Assembly (NCBI RefSeq): GCF_921293095.1
Contig: NC_060258.1
Coordinates: 9,996,607 to 10,060,606 of the forward strand
Origin: Ischnura elegans
Lineage: Eukaryota > Arthropoda > Insecta > Odonata > Coenagrionidae
DNA: 64,000 nt
Direction of reading: 5' to 3'
Numbering within the stretch: the stretch's first letter is position 1; each line of letters begins with the position of its first letter. The translations under genes were made by a program, and so were the position numbers. Positions 21,841 through 35,005 of this stretch are shown piece after piece. The notes beneath the pieces were generated by a model. It was not told the DNA's origin and ran no database searches. It worked only from the letters and a program-made list of their open reading frames with translations.

Positions 21841-23029
21841 GCAGGAGTGCAACTTATAAAAATAAAAAAAAACAAAAATGATTTTTTTCATAGATCTTTC
21901 AAATTGTAGTTATCTGACCTTCCCAAATTGTTCATCTCTTGTTTCACCAACCTACTCATTAGGATAACTTGAGAAATTTTAGACACCGTGTAAAGCAGTA
22001 AAAATAATAAATTCAGAATTATATGCATTTAGTTTTTTTGCTGTTTAAATGACCATGATTAACCGCAATTGCTTTATTGACCGTAAAAAAATGTGTTTAG
22101 GTCTAAGTCTGTTGCAAAAACTTGGCCTATTTACGGGGCAAGTTAACGCAACGCTAGACCGACGCTTGACTGACTCTCAAAATCGTGACGAAAAGCCCAT
22201 ATAGTAAGCAGCATTCGTGTAAAATGACTTTAGGCGCGCCGGTTATAGTATCTCTGTTTGGATAAAATGCACTGCGTGAACGTACCACGGTGTGCCCTAC
22301 ACATTCAGGCTTAATTTCTTACGTATGAGCACCTTCTGATAAACAAGTGTTTTGATATCAGACGCAAGATAAAGCGGATGAAGCGAAATAAATACAGCGA
22401 AGCAGTGACACTGCGAGGGGAGGTTTGGGGGCAGTGGGGAGCCAGGGGGAATTGGGGAGGTGCCCCCCTGAAATATAAAAACACGATTATTGTCCTTCAT
22501 AATAGATAACAAAATATTGAAAACTCAGGAATTTACAAAAAGTTTTTTTAACGAATTAAATTTTTTCGATTATGGAAAGAGTTAAAATTAGTTTAAAACC
22601 CATTACTTGGAGTCCGGTTTTTCAAAAATCCCCCCCCCCTCTGCTTTTAAACAACCCCCGAACGAAATTCCTTGCTACGCCACTGTTTTGGGGGTAAACC
22701 CCCCCCCCCCCCAGAGCTCAGAGATTTCTTTTGATAGCTTTTTTCAATCACCAAACGCGTTCCATTGCATTGTTTAGGTTCGTGAAGGTTTCAAAGAATC
22801 ATGAACACCGAGCCAACCTTTCGCTGTAAATGTGCCGTGGTTAGCCATCCCACGGCTAGGCTAAATCAATTAGTGCTTTAATAACTGAAATAGATAGTCG
22901 ATGACTTCGTCTTAATTTGTTACACAGTCAAAAGATTTAAATGAATATAGCGAGTCCCAGCTGTTTTATCATAATTAACCTAGTTTGGGACCATCCACTT
23001 CTTCGTTATACATCGTCAAAATTGTTCGC
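21841..23029. other. No gene seen; MITE fragment at about 22660-22720
   Basis: AT-rich sequence with two G/C homopolymer patches (22390-22470 and 22626-22715). The latter includes GCTACGCCACTG, an end of a CAGTGGCG-type MITE. I see no coding or RNA gene. Confidence 0.4.
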
Positions 23030-24560
23030 TCAATCAACCATTTGTGATTTTTGTATCGATGAATCGTCTTCATGAACACTTTGTTGCTGAGCTCACCTTC
23101 CGATGAAACGAATTTGCAAAAATTCCGAGGAAATGAAATCAAAATGCTTCATTATAGTCGATTGGAAGACAGACATTACGATCAACAATTGCTTGGAGAT
23201 TTGTTTACATACACGGTAATCAAGTGTCTACTCGAGATGGCCTTACAATTAGCTCGAATTAAATTTAAACAAAATATTTTTTCAATATTTGCAATATTTT
23301 TAACCATTAAAATGTTATATTGTTACGAAGCTAAGTATTTAAATCGGCGAAAAGAAAGCAAACAATTAAAATAGTGGATTTTACAGACTCAACTGCTATT
23401 GTAGCGTTACCAACTCCAAATGTAATATTATGGTAATATCCCTATGATCAAGATGATTTTTTCGTTTACTTTCACCATTTTTTAAAATGTTCATTCTTTT
23501 ATCCGAGGCAAAGACGAATAAAAAAATATCATTCAAATCGGTACAGCAGTTCCCGAGTTATCAATGTTCTAACTGACAAACTATTTTCGACTTTATTTTG
23601 TATACATGTACGTAGATTTTGTGTTATCACGTACGTATTTGCAAGGGAAAGTATTGGAAAGTTATTAATTTGATACATCTCATCATTACGCTCTACATTA
23701 ATTTTGGTTGGTTCTTGTAGTTATACCATATTTTCCCGGAAACTAGGATCACCTTGTCCATCAGCGACTCGAGTGGAGACTTATGTAAACCCATTTCAAT
23801 GCGCGGTGGGTGACGATACAGGCAGGCAATTTTCGGTTCCATTTTCGTCATGTTCGTGCTTCTGACCAGACAGCCAGAGTCCCCTGGATTGCTGATACGG
23901 AACTACACAGTGGCGCGGCATCACGCGGCATTTTGGCGCTTGGAACGCATCGGGCAACATCGTCATTCGAGAGGCGGACGTGGAGAGAGAACAGGGTCAA
24001 CAGTTTTCGTGTGCGGAGTGGAGATAAAGTGCGCATGCGCTTGCTTCTATTCCCTGAGGAGCCAGGATAAGAGGATCGGTATTGTTTTGGCGTGAATTTC
24101 GGTGAGTGTTTCATTGCTTGTATTTTTTGTATTCACGTAAAAACATAGAGACAGTTCTCTATCACTTCCAACGTTTCTTTAATGTCTTTCTTTATCAATT
24201 CCCTATAGTAGCACCGAAAGGATTATATCTAGATTTAATGCGTATCATAGTTATATCTACTGCAATAATATGAGTTTATATGCTGAGTAAATACGCATAA
24301 CTCGCCGTAAATATGTATATTAAACATATCGAATGATCCCTGGTTACGCCGTAAGGATATTATTCGTATATTTTAAAGATTCTGGTGCACATCAATGACC
24401 GTGGATCATCAGACATTTATAAATAATATATTATGTAATGTATATCGAAATCTTAAAAATGTACAGATATAATCGTTTTGTTGCAAATGGTGTTACGCGA
24501 TCCCAGCCGGTTATAAGTACGTGATGGACTGTATCGCCTGTGTTGAATTAATTATTGTTT
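23030..24560 (+). repeat. Segmental repeat block, copy 2
   Basis: Colinear with 7295-9045. The portion near 23990-24190 is the best conserved. The foldback MITE is absent and about 290 bp unrelated to copy 1 (roughly 24195-24485) are present. Short overlapping frames (23810-24114) are not conserved as protein. Confidence 0.75.
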
Positions 24561-24619
24561 AGTGAAAATTGTGTAGTGAGTTGAAAATGTGTGTTGAATT
24601 AATTTTAAAATGAACTGTA

Positions 24620-24745
24620 TTCAGATCCCTTTAGTGTTGTCCTTCAAAAGTGTAAAATTGTGAATGATAGTGTAACTTTGGAGGGAAAGGGTTCGCCTAA
24701 AAACTTTTGGCGGAAATCTATGAGAAGTTGAAAAAGTTCAGTAAA
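24620..24745 (+). repeat. Short repeat shared with 34640-34755
   Basis: A ~110-bp stretch starting TGTCCTTCAAAAGTGT is about 85-90% identical to 34650-34755. The part just before it (24540-24615) also matches 61165-61215 in reverse. The remainder of 24.75-25.58 kb shows nothing recognisable. Confidence 0.6.
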
Positions 24746-25582
24746 AGCATTGTGGCTGACGCGATATCCCTATTAACTTGTCTAATCGTAAACATCGCGA
24801 CGGTAATTCTGCGTTAATAACACGCGAGGATGGTCTCGTGGGGCATTACTTAAACTCCTAATTAAACCCACTGTAAGTGAACGATACCAAGAGAATGTAG
24901 CAAATCCATCAAATTGCTGAAATTTCATAATTCTTGGGAACGAATATGCGACCTCGTGACAAAAAAATTTCCAATCAACTGTTGCATAACTGTGGAAGGA
25001 AGAGGACTAATTTACTCGACAGAGGACATATGTTTCGTTTTAAATTTTCATTTTATGGATAACGTTACATTTCGGTGGGAGGGGGGATATACCGCTGTTG
25101 TCAAAGACGAAAGTTAGGGAGAGTTAGTAAGGCAACGATGGTTGCTAGGTATTTATGTATCCGGAATAATAAATAAGATCATATATTTTGTCATTGAAAT
25201 TGGTTTTCTTGTTTTTCAAACTATTCACCTCGATAACTGATCCACTTTTGCATACGTGAGGACCAATTTTAATCATTGACAGAATTAGCAACTTCCTATG
25301 GCGTCTCAAATCGTTGCGAGCGTCGCTTATTCTTCACGGGCGGAAGAAAAAAGAAATCAGTGACTGTTTTGGCGGATGTCCCATCAATGCGATGTGTTGC
25401 CATCGATTAAATATTCAGTTATTTGGGTTGATGCGTGATAGGTCCCATTGCCATGGTGAAGGATGATCCTTAGTCGCTGTACGTTGTTTTTCCTAAATAC
25501 TTAAAAGAATTACGGCAAAAAAATTGTACTGTACTATTCAGAATTGATCATTCTTTAGAGGTACTCAATTCATATTCCACTT

Positions 25583-25849
25583 CAGTGGCGTAACTATAGT
25601 ATAACAAAGTATGTTCCTATAGGAAATAGTAATGTATTTATGGGGGGATGTGGGGACCCAAAGCAATGGGGTTCGAGAAAAGTTTTGAAATGACACATGC
25701 GTGGATATGCATTCTACATTATTTTGGTACTTCAAATTTAACTTTACGTACATGCAGTTATTAAATAAGGCAATAGTTTTATATTATTTTTTCCTCAGAG
25801 GCTTCGTGGGGGATCTATACCCCTCTTCCTCCCCATAGTGACGCCACTG
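25583..25849. mobile_element. MITE with CAGTGGCGT termini
   Basis: CAGTGGCGTAACTATAG at the left mirrors CCATAGTGACGCCACTG at the right with two mismatches. The 267-bp element is non-coding. The terminus is a common arthropod MITE end; superfamily not assigned. Confidence 0.75.
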
Positions 25850-26144
25850 TGCCAGTTTATCTAAAAAAAGCTATAACGATAGAAGGATATTTTTTTAAAT
25901 ATCCTCTTTATCCGTGTTTTAACATTTTCGTTGACTTAAATGAAATTAAATATGAGTTTTAGTGCAGGTAAACGACTAGTTTACTATCGTAAAACTTAAT
26001 TTTCAGCTGATTGCTGGTTGTAGAACGCAACCGTGGAGATTGATGATGAATTTTATGAAAATATGTTTGAGTCGTAAAATCGCGAGGCATTCCATTGACC
26101 TTTAGTGAAAAACTTTTTAAATTTTCAACAGATAATTGGGACCC

Positions 26145-26432
26145 CTGTTAAAACTCAACAGTAACTGTTAAAACTCAACAGCAACCGTAGAAAATCCAAC
26201 ATTAATTGTAGAAAATCCAACAGTAATTGTGGAAAATCCAACAGTAATTGTAGAAAATCCAACAGTAATTGTAGAAAATCCAACAGTAACTATTAAAATC
26301 CAACAGTTACGATAGAAAATCCAACAGTAACTGTAGAAAATCCAACAGTTAATGTTAAATGAAACAGTTACTATTAAAATCCAACAGTAACTGTAGAAAA
26401 TCCAAGAGTAACTGTTCAAATCCAACAGATTT
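26145..26432. repeat. 21-bp minisatellite, about 14 units
   Basis: Units of the type AATCCAACAGTAATTGTAGAA follow each other with a 21-bp period and one or two substitutions per unit. Because 21 is a multiple of three, stop codons are rare in some frames and a spurious 85-codon minus-strand frame (26168-26425) appears. Units abut without unique spacers, so it is not a CRISPR-like array. Confidence 0.9.
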
Positions 26433-26639
26433 TTCGCTAAGGGGAAGTAAAAAGAAGTTTACATTGGGCATGGAAAGTTTTTCTTTTTTATATTAAAGAG
26501 TTGTGGCTAAATGCTTACCAAATAGTTAGCATTGACCCTCGTGTGATTATTAATATTTCGGTGAATGTGGGCGTGGTTTATCCAACGCAAGCACCCCCAT
26601 TCCGGCCACCCTTACTTAGATCCACGTTCAGAACCAGTG

Positions 26640-27587
26640 GTGCCCCCCAGTGGCGCAAGGGGGATAACCCCCCCCCCCAAAGCTCTGAGAAATATTTAAG
26701 GTTAATCCATTCTACTTAATTAGATTGATATTACTAATAGGTTAGGATAAATAAAATATCCCTCGGAAAGCCGTAAAACTCACCATTTTCTTCCATTTAT
26801 CTTAAAATTCCGTAATTTATCAATCTCTCACCTACTGCTTATCCTGGTGGGTATTCCATACCGCCCAAACACCCCGGTATTAGTTGCACCTAAACCTCCC
26901 CCAGCTGGCTGCGACCCTGGTGCCCACCCCCCCCCCCCAGATATTTACTCCCCTCCTTGGGTGATGGTCCTTCGTAAATAGAGCCTTCTTTTTTCCTCTT
27001 GCCTGTACCTTTCTTCTCTTTCCTAAGAATGACCTTCCTTCGACTGCATTGTGGAGTCCTTACACCCTACGGGACCACACACACACAAACTCCCTGTCCA
27101 CTAGCCTTCACCCTTGCTAGGCCATTGCTCTGCTTTTCGTGTTTATTTTTTTATATTTTGGAGCTTGGCGCTGCGGTGTCAATACGGGACTTGTCTCCAA
27201 AGGATAGGATTTTTCTGATAGAGAAAGAATGTACTAATTTTCCCCGAATTACTTTTTAGCGTACTTTCTAATTTACTCAATCGGAAGTGAAAATACTTCG
27301 GGTAACCATTCGAAGAATAAGTTTCCTTACGATCATGTTCAAGAGCGCACTGTCTTGAAGCATTATAATGGTTGCACTGGAGCGTAAACAACTTATTACT
27401 TCGTGGCGGGATCTCAAAACTCACAACAGCTGCGGTTTCTGAAAGTGGTTTCCCGATATCCATTACGTACCGTTTTAATCCCTCTCATTACTCATTACGT
27501 CATTACCAACCGAAAGTATGAAAAATACAAACTTATATTCGAGCGCACATATATGAACGAATCGTTTCGTCGTCTGCGACTTACGAG
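26640..27587. other. Repeat fragment (26640-26745), otherwise no gene
   Basis: 26650-26745 matches 16340-16460, including TTAATTAGATTGATATTACT, and is a MITE-like fragment with a C-run. The rest has short uninformative frames only. No splice-linked coding sequence is apparent. Confidence 0.4.
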
Positions 27588-28523
27588 ATAGTGATATGGG
27601 GCGATCATGAACGATTCGATCAGAAAGATTGAATCTCTACGTGAATCAAATGACTCATCATTCATCTCGTTGAACAATTCGATCATCAATCACTCCGACT
27701 TCCGGTTTCATATCAATCATCCCGGTTTCCGTTTCGTTTCAAAATTTGGAAATATTTTTTGGTTGATAAGTATTCCTTGTCGCCATGGACGACCACCCAC
27801 ATTTGTTCGAAAATTAATAGATATATTTTATTAAATAAATTATAGCGTTCGCCATTTTGCCATTGCAAATCAATATTGCGTGACACTGCCCTCCCCCCCC
27901 CCCCCTTCCACACATGAAGTTGAATTCCTAAAGCTGTCCCCTCCTTCGAGTTTCGCGATAGATGCCCTATTGAAAATGGTCTGTAATTCGACAGAGGGAA
28001 AGAATTCCCTGTAGGAAAATCTTTAATTTCCCACTGTCAAATTACCAAGGATTTGGGCATTTTCACTAGGTTATTTTGATTACTGTACATATAAATGCCT
28101 GACAGAAATCCTCAAAAAAAAAATCGTTCATCGTTAACTTTCTGCCACGATTTCTCCGGAGAAGCAATGAAGATAACAACGTCAACATGCGCTGACTATA
28201 TTTTATAAATTTACTTATTCATTATTTTTCTTTAAAATTATATGAATCAGAGTATGCTGACTATCTGTTACTTGGAAATCACGATCAAAATAGTATATGA
28301 AATGATAATATGGATAGCAATAGCGTTAACAAAGCTCTTCGCAGATGCGGCAATATTTATTTGGTTATACAAAGTGATTTACTACATCCATTAATAGAGT
28401 CTTTCGATCTTGATTCATTTAAGTCTCTTCGATCCTAAAGATTGAATCAATTGATTAAATCATTCATGTGACTCAAGTCAAAATGATGGAATCACTAAAA
28501 TGATCGACTCTGCCCATCACTAT
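27588..28523. mobile_element. Candidate DNA transposon with TAGTGATGGGC-type termini
   Basis: The left end (27588-27608, TAGTGATATGGGGCGATCAT) is mirrored by the right end (28504-28523, ATGATCGACTCTGCCCATCACTA). Between them lie repeated GATTCGATC/GAATC-type motifs but no transposase. Target duplications are not clear. A related terminus seems to be at about 31790-31832. Confidence 0.45.
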
Positions 28524-28733
28524 TACAAAATAAAACGTGATACGGTCGGAAATATCGATAGAATCGACATCCATTATCGATAGTCGCACGAGTGGGCATC
28601 GTTTCAGCGCAGAAAACCCGCCGAAATCATTCACCTCGTAGAGCAGTCGCGGCGAATGAATTTAATTCGAATGATCTTTCTCTGTCTTAAACTTCATGCA
28701 CGGTATTGGCTTGAATTAAATTCACGAGAGAAT

Positions 28734-28899
28734 ATGCGAAGGCCTTCAGACGGTGATAGGCGATTGTCTTATGTTAGCAACAAAGAGTGGAGTAGAACCA
28801 GCGGCCGGGACTAGGGTCATGACAGCAGTGACGACGATGATGAAAGCGAGGAAATAATTCCACCACGTCAATATAAAGTTTGCAAAGCCCTCTAGACGT
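28734..28899 (+). pseudogene. Possible degraded coding exon (acidic stretch)
   Basis: From ATG at 28734 a frame reads MRRPSDGDRRLSYVSNKEW, meets one TAG, then continues HDSSDDDDESEEIIPPRQY to a second stop. The acidic D/E run resembles N-termini of several transposase and chromatin proteins, but I cannot assign it. The region is locally GC-richer (28560-29160). Confidence 0.2.
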
Positions 28900-29832
28900 T
28901 AAGGAATCTTGATCTCAATTCCCAATTAACCCTTTCGAGACGGCGGAGTTTTCGTTTTAGCATGACTGCTGCACTGAGCCCCAAGATACTCTTCTTTCTC
29001 GTGGTACGGAGCATTTTTGGAGTGCATTCGTTAAGAAGGGTCTCGCTGAACCTTATTCGACCCCTCCACGCAGGGACTCCGCATTATCTCGGACTCCGAG
29101 AGTAGTTGTGCTCCCTCCTTTCCGGGTTTACGACCATACCTGCGGGATTGGTTCGCGGTCAACTTATGTATTGCTTATATGTATTTAGCAAATGGATAAT
29201 ATTGTTGGTTGCACGTAAATCGCTGATTTTGAACTGAATTACTCATTTTTTTCAGAGCATTGTCAAATTTTAAACGAAGTTCTAAGGTCGATATCAACGC
29301 ATTTAATGCAGAAACAAATTCTATGTCGATGTTTACACAGAAAATGAAATATAAGTTAATATTTATCGTAGAATTTCGTTTAAAAAATTGTAATCGCTAC
29401 GCAAAAGAAAAAGAATTCATTTCTTAGTTTAATTTTTTTGAGAAAATAACAGATATTTATTTCGAAAACAGACTGTGTAAAAAATTGCATGACCCTTACC
29501 GCTAAGAGGGGTAATACAAGACGAGGGGTACCTGATCCCGGATTCCGAGGGTAAAGCCTAAACCCCGCAGTATTATTGGGTCCCGAAACAAAGACGTCGT
29601 ACACCCGCGACTGTCATAAAAGGGGGAGAGCTATAGGAAACGTTAATTTAAATTGTACGAAAGTCTATGTACACGAGAACGTATAGGAAATAATGTAAGT
29701 GCTAGCATTCCTTCACTTATTGTTTAATAAAATCCCCGAAGAAAATATGCGGCTTTCGTCTCCCGGGTCAAGAAACGTCCACACGTATAAAATCAACAGA
29801 TTTAGGCGTTACTTTGTGGAACGATGAGATAT

Positions 29833-30000
29833 TCATGATGAAATAAAAACCCAGTACTATTCCACAGAATTTATATCTATGCAGTCTACTAGTTTCAACG
29901 TGACAACGTCATTATCGATAATGACGTTGTCACGTTGAAACTAGTGTACTGCAAAAATATAAATTCTGTGGAATAGTACTGGGTTTTTATTTCATCATGA
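29833..30000. repeat. 168-bp near-perfect palindrome without spacer
   Basis: Arms 29833-29916 and 29917-30000 are complementary with about four mismatches, centred on ATTATCGATAAT. The outer 50 bp also occur as a single arm at 4041-4090. Its structure suggests a foldback element or a hairpin-capped double-strand-break product. Confidence 0.9.
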
Positions 30001-30089
30001 AGTCCACTCGTATATTTTAGATCTTTATTTGGGAAAAGGTTAAGTTCCCATCTATGAAAGTTGGACGCCAATGTGGAAGAGCAAAAAAC

Positions 30090-30240
30090 AACAAATTTAT
30101 TTTGCTAATATCTTTACATCTACGTCTACATAATACCCTGCTAGCCACCTCTAGGGTGTTTGGCAGGGGGTGATCAATCACCAGCATGTAATTAGAATCC
30201 CACATGCACGCCAGGCGGTCCAAAAAACGTCACGCATACT
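30090..30240. repeat. Fragment of a common arthropod dispersed repeat
   Basis: Contains TACATCTACGTCTACATAAT followed by GCTAGCCACC and GTGTTTGGCAGGGGGTG, a text found in many insect genomes as a retroelement 3' portion. Related short segments (30530-30620 and 30800-30915) repeat ACTCGTAA and ATGAACTTTCTTATA-type motifs. Family identity is from memory and unproven. Confidence 0.45.
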
Positions 30241-31959
30241 AACAAATTATGCTACTATAGGCTGTTAGAAATATTAATAAAACTAAGAAACATGCATTAA
30301 ATTTTACATAGGTTTGTAGGCTACACTACAAGTCATGCAATATATTTACGAGTTCTTATCGCTGCCGTTATAATCTCTTATTGATCGTGGAAAAATACAT
30401 TCTGATTCTGTGTTCTACAATCTATCTCTCTTATTTTATTCATATGATCTTATCCGATCTTTACATATTTACCGTATAATTTCCTGATTAAACAAGTTAA
30501 ATATTATGCTCAATTTCCCATCATTCTATTTTGCTGCGTACTCGTAAAGAATTGGCACTTCCAACTCTATTAATGAACTTTCTTATAGCACTCCTAGACA
30601 TAGCTGTCCATGAGGATAATGCAAACTGGTTCCCTGCGACTGGATACCCTCTATAGGAGCTGTACGGAAATGTATTTATTGAATTTTGAATTGTGAAATA
30701 TAGTAATATCTCTTAATAGTGTTATTTTAAGATTTACTGGTGAATAATATTGCATAAAATGATGAATTTAAGTTACAATATCGTTAGGCAATATATACCA
30801 CCAATTTATTTTGCTAGTTACTCGTAATGAAATGGCAATTCCAACTCTAACCATGAACTATAATATAAAATGGCATTCCCAATTGCAACCATGAACTTTC
30901 TTATACCACTCCGAGAGATATTTCTTTCCGAAACCTTTGTTTACTGTTTCCTGCACCCCTATGCTTTGAGAGTCCCAAACTCCCCTCCACTTGCATCCCT
31001 CCCCTTCCACTAGCATTTCCCACCCCCCTCTGTTTCCCTGAGCTGGAGTGCGTCGTAAGGAAACACGGCCCACGAAACGCAGTCGCAGGCGAGGCACAAG
31101 TCCCTTCTCCCACCCCTTACCCCTCCGCACCCCTCTTCATCATTCAGCCCCCACTTCGTCAACCAGGCTGAACCCACCCCACTCTCAATCACCCCGCCCT
31201 AGAAATGGGAGAAATTACGCCGCAATCCATTAATCGTATCCAGTGATCATCGCTTTCCAAGAATCAATCCAGTGTAAAGGCCTTTTTACACGGGCCACGG
31301 AATTGCGCAGGTTAGAACTGCATTAATTTCTAAAGCAGCGTGTAATTGCGCGAATGCATGAACGAAATTAGAACGGGCTATTTTACCGTCTCGCATCCAC
31401 GCATTCTCGCATACGTTCTAGCAATTCACCGCTTTCACACGACGCGTTTTTTATTTCGCCTTCGCACGTACGTCAGACTGCGCAATTCCGTGTACCGATG
31501 ATTCTACCGATTATGTGCAGGCAACGAATTGATGCGATTGCACCGATACTATAATAATCGCGAGGATATCGTTCCAATTTTCAATACGAATTTTAATCAT
31601 CACTATCAATTTGAAATGTACTGCGGTATAATTGCAATATAAAAATAAGCCACCGGTACTTGATTCTCACGCGAATGGAGATATATTAAAGCAACAGCTA
31701 TTGCATACGATTTTTAAAAGTTGAGATGGAGCTTAAGTAATCGATTCAACGATTAAATCGACGCCTCATAAACGATTACATAATCAAAACAATCGCAGTA
31801 CAATGATCGATTATTTTTACCAATCACTACCCCACCCCCTTTGAACGTTTTTCGGCTGTGGAGGACACAAACAAGGATTGGAAATTATGATATTCTTTAT
31901 ATGATATAAACAAGATTTTAGTTTATCACAGGAGTACTAGTACTTCATAGATACAATTA

Positions 31960-33020
31960 GGTCATGTTGTTGATTCCACCAATATCTCTTTTAAAAATCT
32001 TATGGAACACGCCACTTCGCTGAAAAATGTTTGCTCTCCATTCGTCATTTGCACTGCTGCACTTGCTTTTATGGATTTTCGTCTGATGTAAAACTTCTTA
32101 TCCTTCAAACGCTATTTCCAGTACACATATTCACGAGAGCAATTTGCATGTTTTGCATAAAACAACCGTTTTCGCCGGCGCTGTAATTGGGTGTTAGATG
32201 GATCACAAAGGCCAATAATAGTCTATCATTTGAAATGTTCCTGTATAATAAATATATTTTTTAAATAATTGAGGCAGTGTGCTAAGTGTGAACAATGTTG
32301 CGTTAATCGTCAGCGGCACGCCCAACTCGAGGCGTTCTGCAATACTCACGCCCTTCTACCCCGGATTCTTTCATTCATCTTCAATTGTTTTCAGTCCATC
32401 TTGTTCTCACTTGTTTCTTCGGAAGGGCCGTGGTCCGAAGACGGATAAAAATAAAACTTATAAAAATGAAACCTTTTTTCGGAAAAAAATGCCGCATCAA
32501 CTGCCGAAAAGCTCAGCTGCGAGGATATCGTGTATCTCCAGAAATCACTAATTTATTTTTCCAACTATTTCCTAGCTTAAAATGCTTAAATAACTTTAGA
32601 TATACGTCGTGTTTGGTCTTGTTCTCTTTTGCATTACGTGCACATTACAAATATTTTAATCTAATAAAAGTACAATACCTATTGCCGAAAATCATTTTTA
32701 AACACCATTTAGTCTAAGAGGTGATTCATGCAGCAGTTGACCTCAAGAAACTGGGAACTTTGAAGCTGGTAGGCTGAAATAGGCAGGTAGGCAGTGGGTG
32801 AGAAAAGGGAGGGGGGCGTGAAACACTTTTATATTGCTCTCGGGTAACTTGATAGTTTTTTCGAAGCTAAGGTCTTCGTAACAAGATCCCTGTGAGAGCT
32901 GGGACCATTTTTTTATTTCGGAGAAGAGGAAAGGGTCAGAGGGGTTGGGGAGGCGAGTGCTGAATGGAGGGGGATAGCGGATCGTGGGAAATGCACAAAT
33001 GTTACTTTCCCACGGCACTG
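31960..33020. repeat. Mosaic repeat region also present at 45.43-45.90 kb
   Basis: 31960-32130 matches about 45750-45885, and 32715-33020 matches about 45485-45765, in rearranged order. ORFs of 90-118 codons here (32279-32717 and 32743-33099) are not conserved at the second site, so I do not call genes. Confidence 0.55.
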
Positions 33021-33099
33021 AGCTTCTCTCTTCGGTAGTTCCATCTCCTGGCGAAGATTGAAACACTGTGCCTGTCCTTATTAGCCATAAATGACACAT

Positions 33100-34630
33100 T
33101 GCATATATTTCTTCTAATTTTCGTCAAACAATGGATGCGGGAAAATTTTACGACGGGACCGCGATCTTCAAACGATCAATGCGGGAGAACGATTCTTAAG
33201 GGAACTAAAGATGCGGGAAAAATTACACTGCCTACATATGTGAAATATTAACGGTGAACGTGCATGAATTGCGGGAACGTGGAAATGAAAAAATGCGTGA
33301 ACGATAAATCGGCGTTCCACAGTACAAATCCCCTGGCGGCAACAATTTTAGGGTCACTAGCAACGGAAATGAGTGTTTTTAAGAAGTTTTGGACAATATT
33401 ACCTGAATTATTTTTTTTTAAACGTGTGTACATTCAAAATGATGCTATGAAACGCTGATATAGAAAGCAGTTTTTTTTTTACTTTACCGCTAACATTGAG
33501 AAACCAGGTCGTGAAGTAGTGATAGCATATCTGTTCTATTTTTTGTTGTATTTATTGTGCACATTATATAAATGTATTTCAATATTTTTGTTTACCGTGG
33601 TACACACAGTCAGACATGCAATCCTGAATGGAAGAGGAAATGTCCCTTGCTGGAATGAATGGGTTTTGAGTTTAGATGGCCTTGCACTCACTTTCCAAAC
33701 AATGTGCTCCCTTCTTCCAAGCCCCCGAAGGAGTCCGTGATATTGTCCTTGGGTCGTAGTCTTTTGAGAATAGTTCACCAACCTTTTTCCACGAGAAAAA
33801 GAGCTGTTTTCGACGGAATATATGCGCAGCCAAGTTATCAAGTGCGCGTCGGGAGACTTGTGTATTAGGTCCTCTCCTCGGAAGATATTGAATTGGTAGA
33901 AATGGGACACGTATTCATAACTAACTATATTTGTTTCCGTTCCCCAATAAATTTTTGCGTGTAAATACAACAATCAGCGGCACCATAAGTCAGAAACGGC
34001 TCATAAGAGTCACCGCTGACTTGACGATAACACATTGAGTTCTCTCCTAGTACAATAATTAATGTATTTACAAACACCACTAAGGCGCTCTGCATTTTTT
34101 TTGGATACGAAGAAGGGAGACATTATAGTTGATTTACCCTACCGGAGATTGCTAAAGTGTATCATCATATGCATCATTATTAAAATAAAAAGGCATGATA
34201 GAAGCATGAAGAATAAAAAAAATACCAAACTAAAAACGAATAAAATTCCGAAATATATCATAAATAAAAAAACGTGAAACAATTAAAAAATATGTACTAC
34301 TTAATGTTACCGTGGGTATTTATAATAATGATATACATGTATTCCACATTATGGTACATGAAATTATATTAGCCTACTCAATCATGAGTTTTTACAAGGT
34401 GGAATATGGATGCACCCCTGTGGTAAGAACCAGTGTTGGGCTTATTCACGAAAAAATACAGCGACCGCCTAAGCCTTTTCCCTTCGCCAGATCCAACTTC
34501 GTTTGTAGATGACCTTAAAAAAAATCTCAAATAGCATTTTAAAAAGTTTTGCGCAGCGACTGATTTCGATCATTTTTTATAAAATGAAAAACTTCCAAGT
34601 TTAAATGACGAAAAAAGTTGTTCGGATCAC
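33100..34630. other. No supportable gene
   Basis: Mostly AT-rich sequence. Several short overlapping frames (33248-33973) show no recognisable domain or splice structure. Confidence 0.3.
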
Positions 34631-35005
34631 GGCAAAGTCCTTCTGTCTTGTCCTTCAAAAGTGTGAAATCGTAAATGATAGTGCAACTTCGGAGGGAAAG
34701 GGTTGGCCTAAAAACTTAGGGCAGAAATCTATGAGAAGTTAAAGAGTTCAGTTTTATACAGACGTAATCAATTTGGTGTTTCTAGGGATACGTTGATCTC
34801 TCTAACGCTAAGCTGCTTCTAATCCGCTGTAGTTCTCGAGGCTTCCCGGGATTAAAATGGGTGGTCCGATAAGAAGTACCTTATTGCGAGGCCCCCTCCC
34901 ATATCTGTTGACCACCCGCGCCAGTGCTGATTCCGTCGCATCTCCCCTCCTTATCTCGTTGGAACGTGATCTTGGCCGTGGAAGAAGTCCTCCTGCTTTC
35001 ATGGC

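Noticed and set aside
26168-26425. 85-codon repetitive ORF on the minus strand
   Set aside because: Produced by the 21-bp (7-codon) minisatellite period; no start context or conservation.
26145-26432. CRISPR-like array
   Set aside because: Units are contiguous 21-bp iterations with point differences and no unique spacers, in an evidently eukaryotic window; it is a minisatellite.
28925-29650. A second piggyBac-like element starting TTAACCCTTTCG
   Set aside because: No matching complementary terminus followed by TTAA could be found downstream.
30858-31233. Overlapping ORFs in a C-rich stretch
   Set aside because: Four mutually overlapping frames of 60-90 codons on both strands reflect composition bias; no domain.
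32279-33099. ORFs of 90-118 codons
   Set aside because: The related mosaic at 45.4-45.9 kb does not keep these frames.
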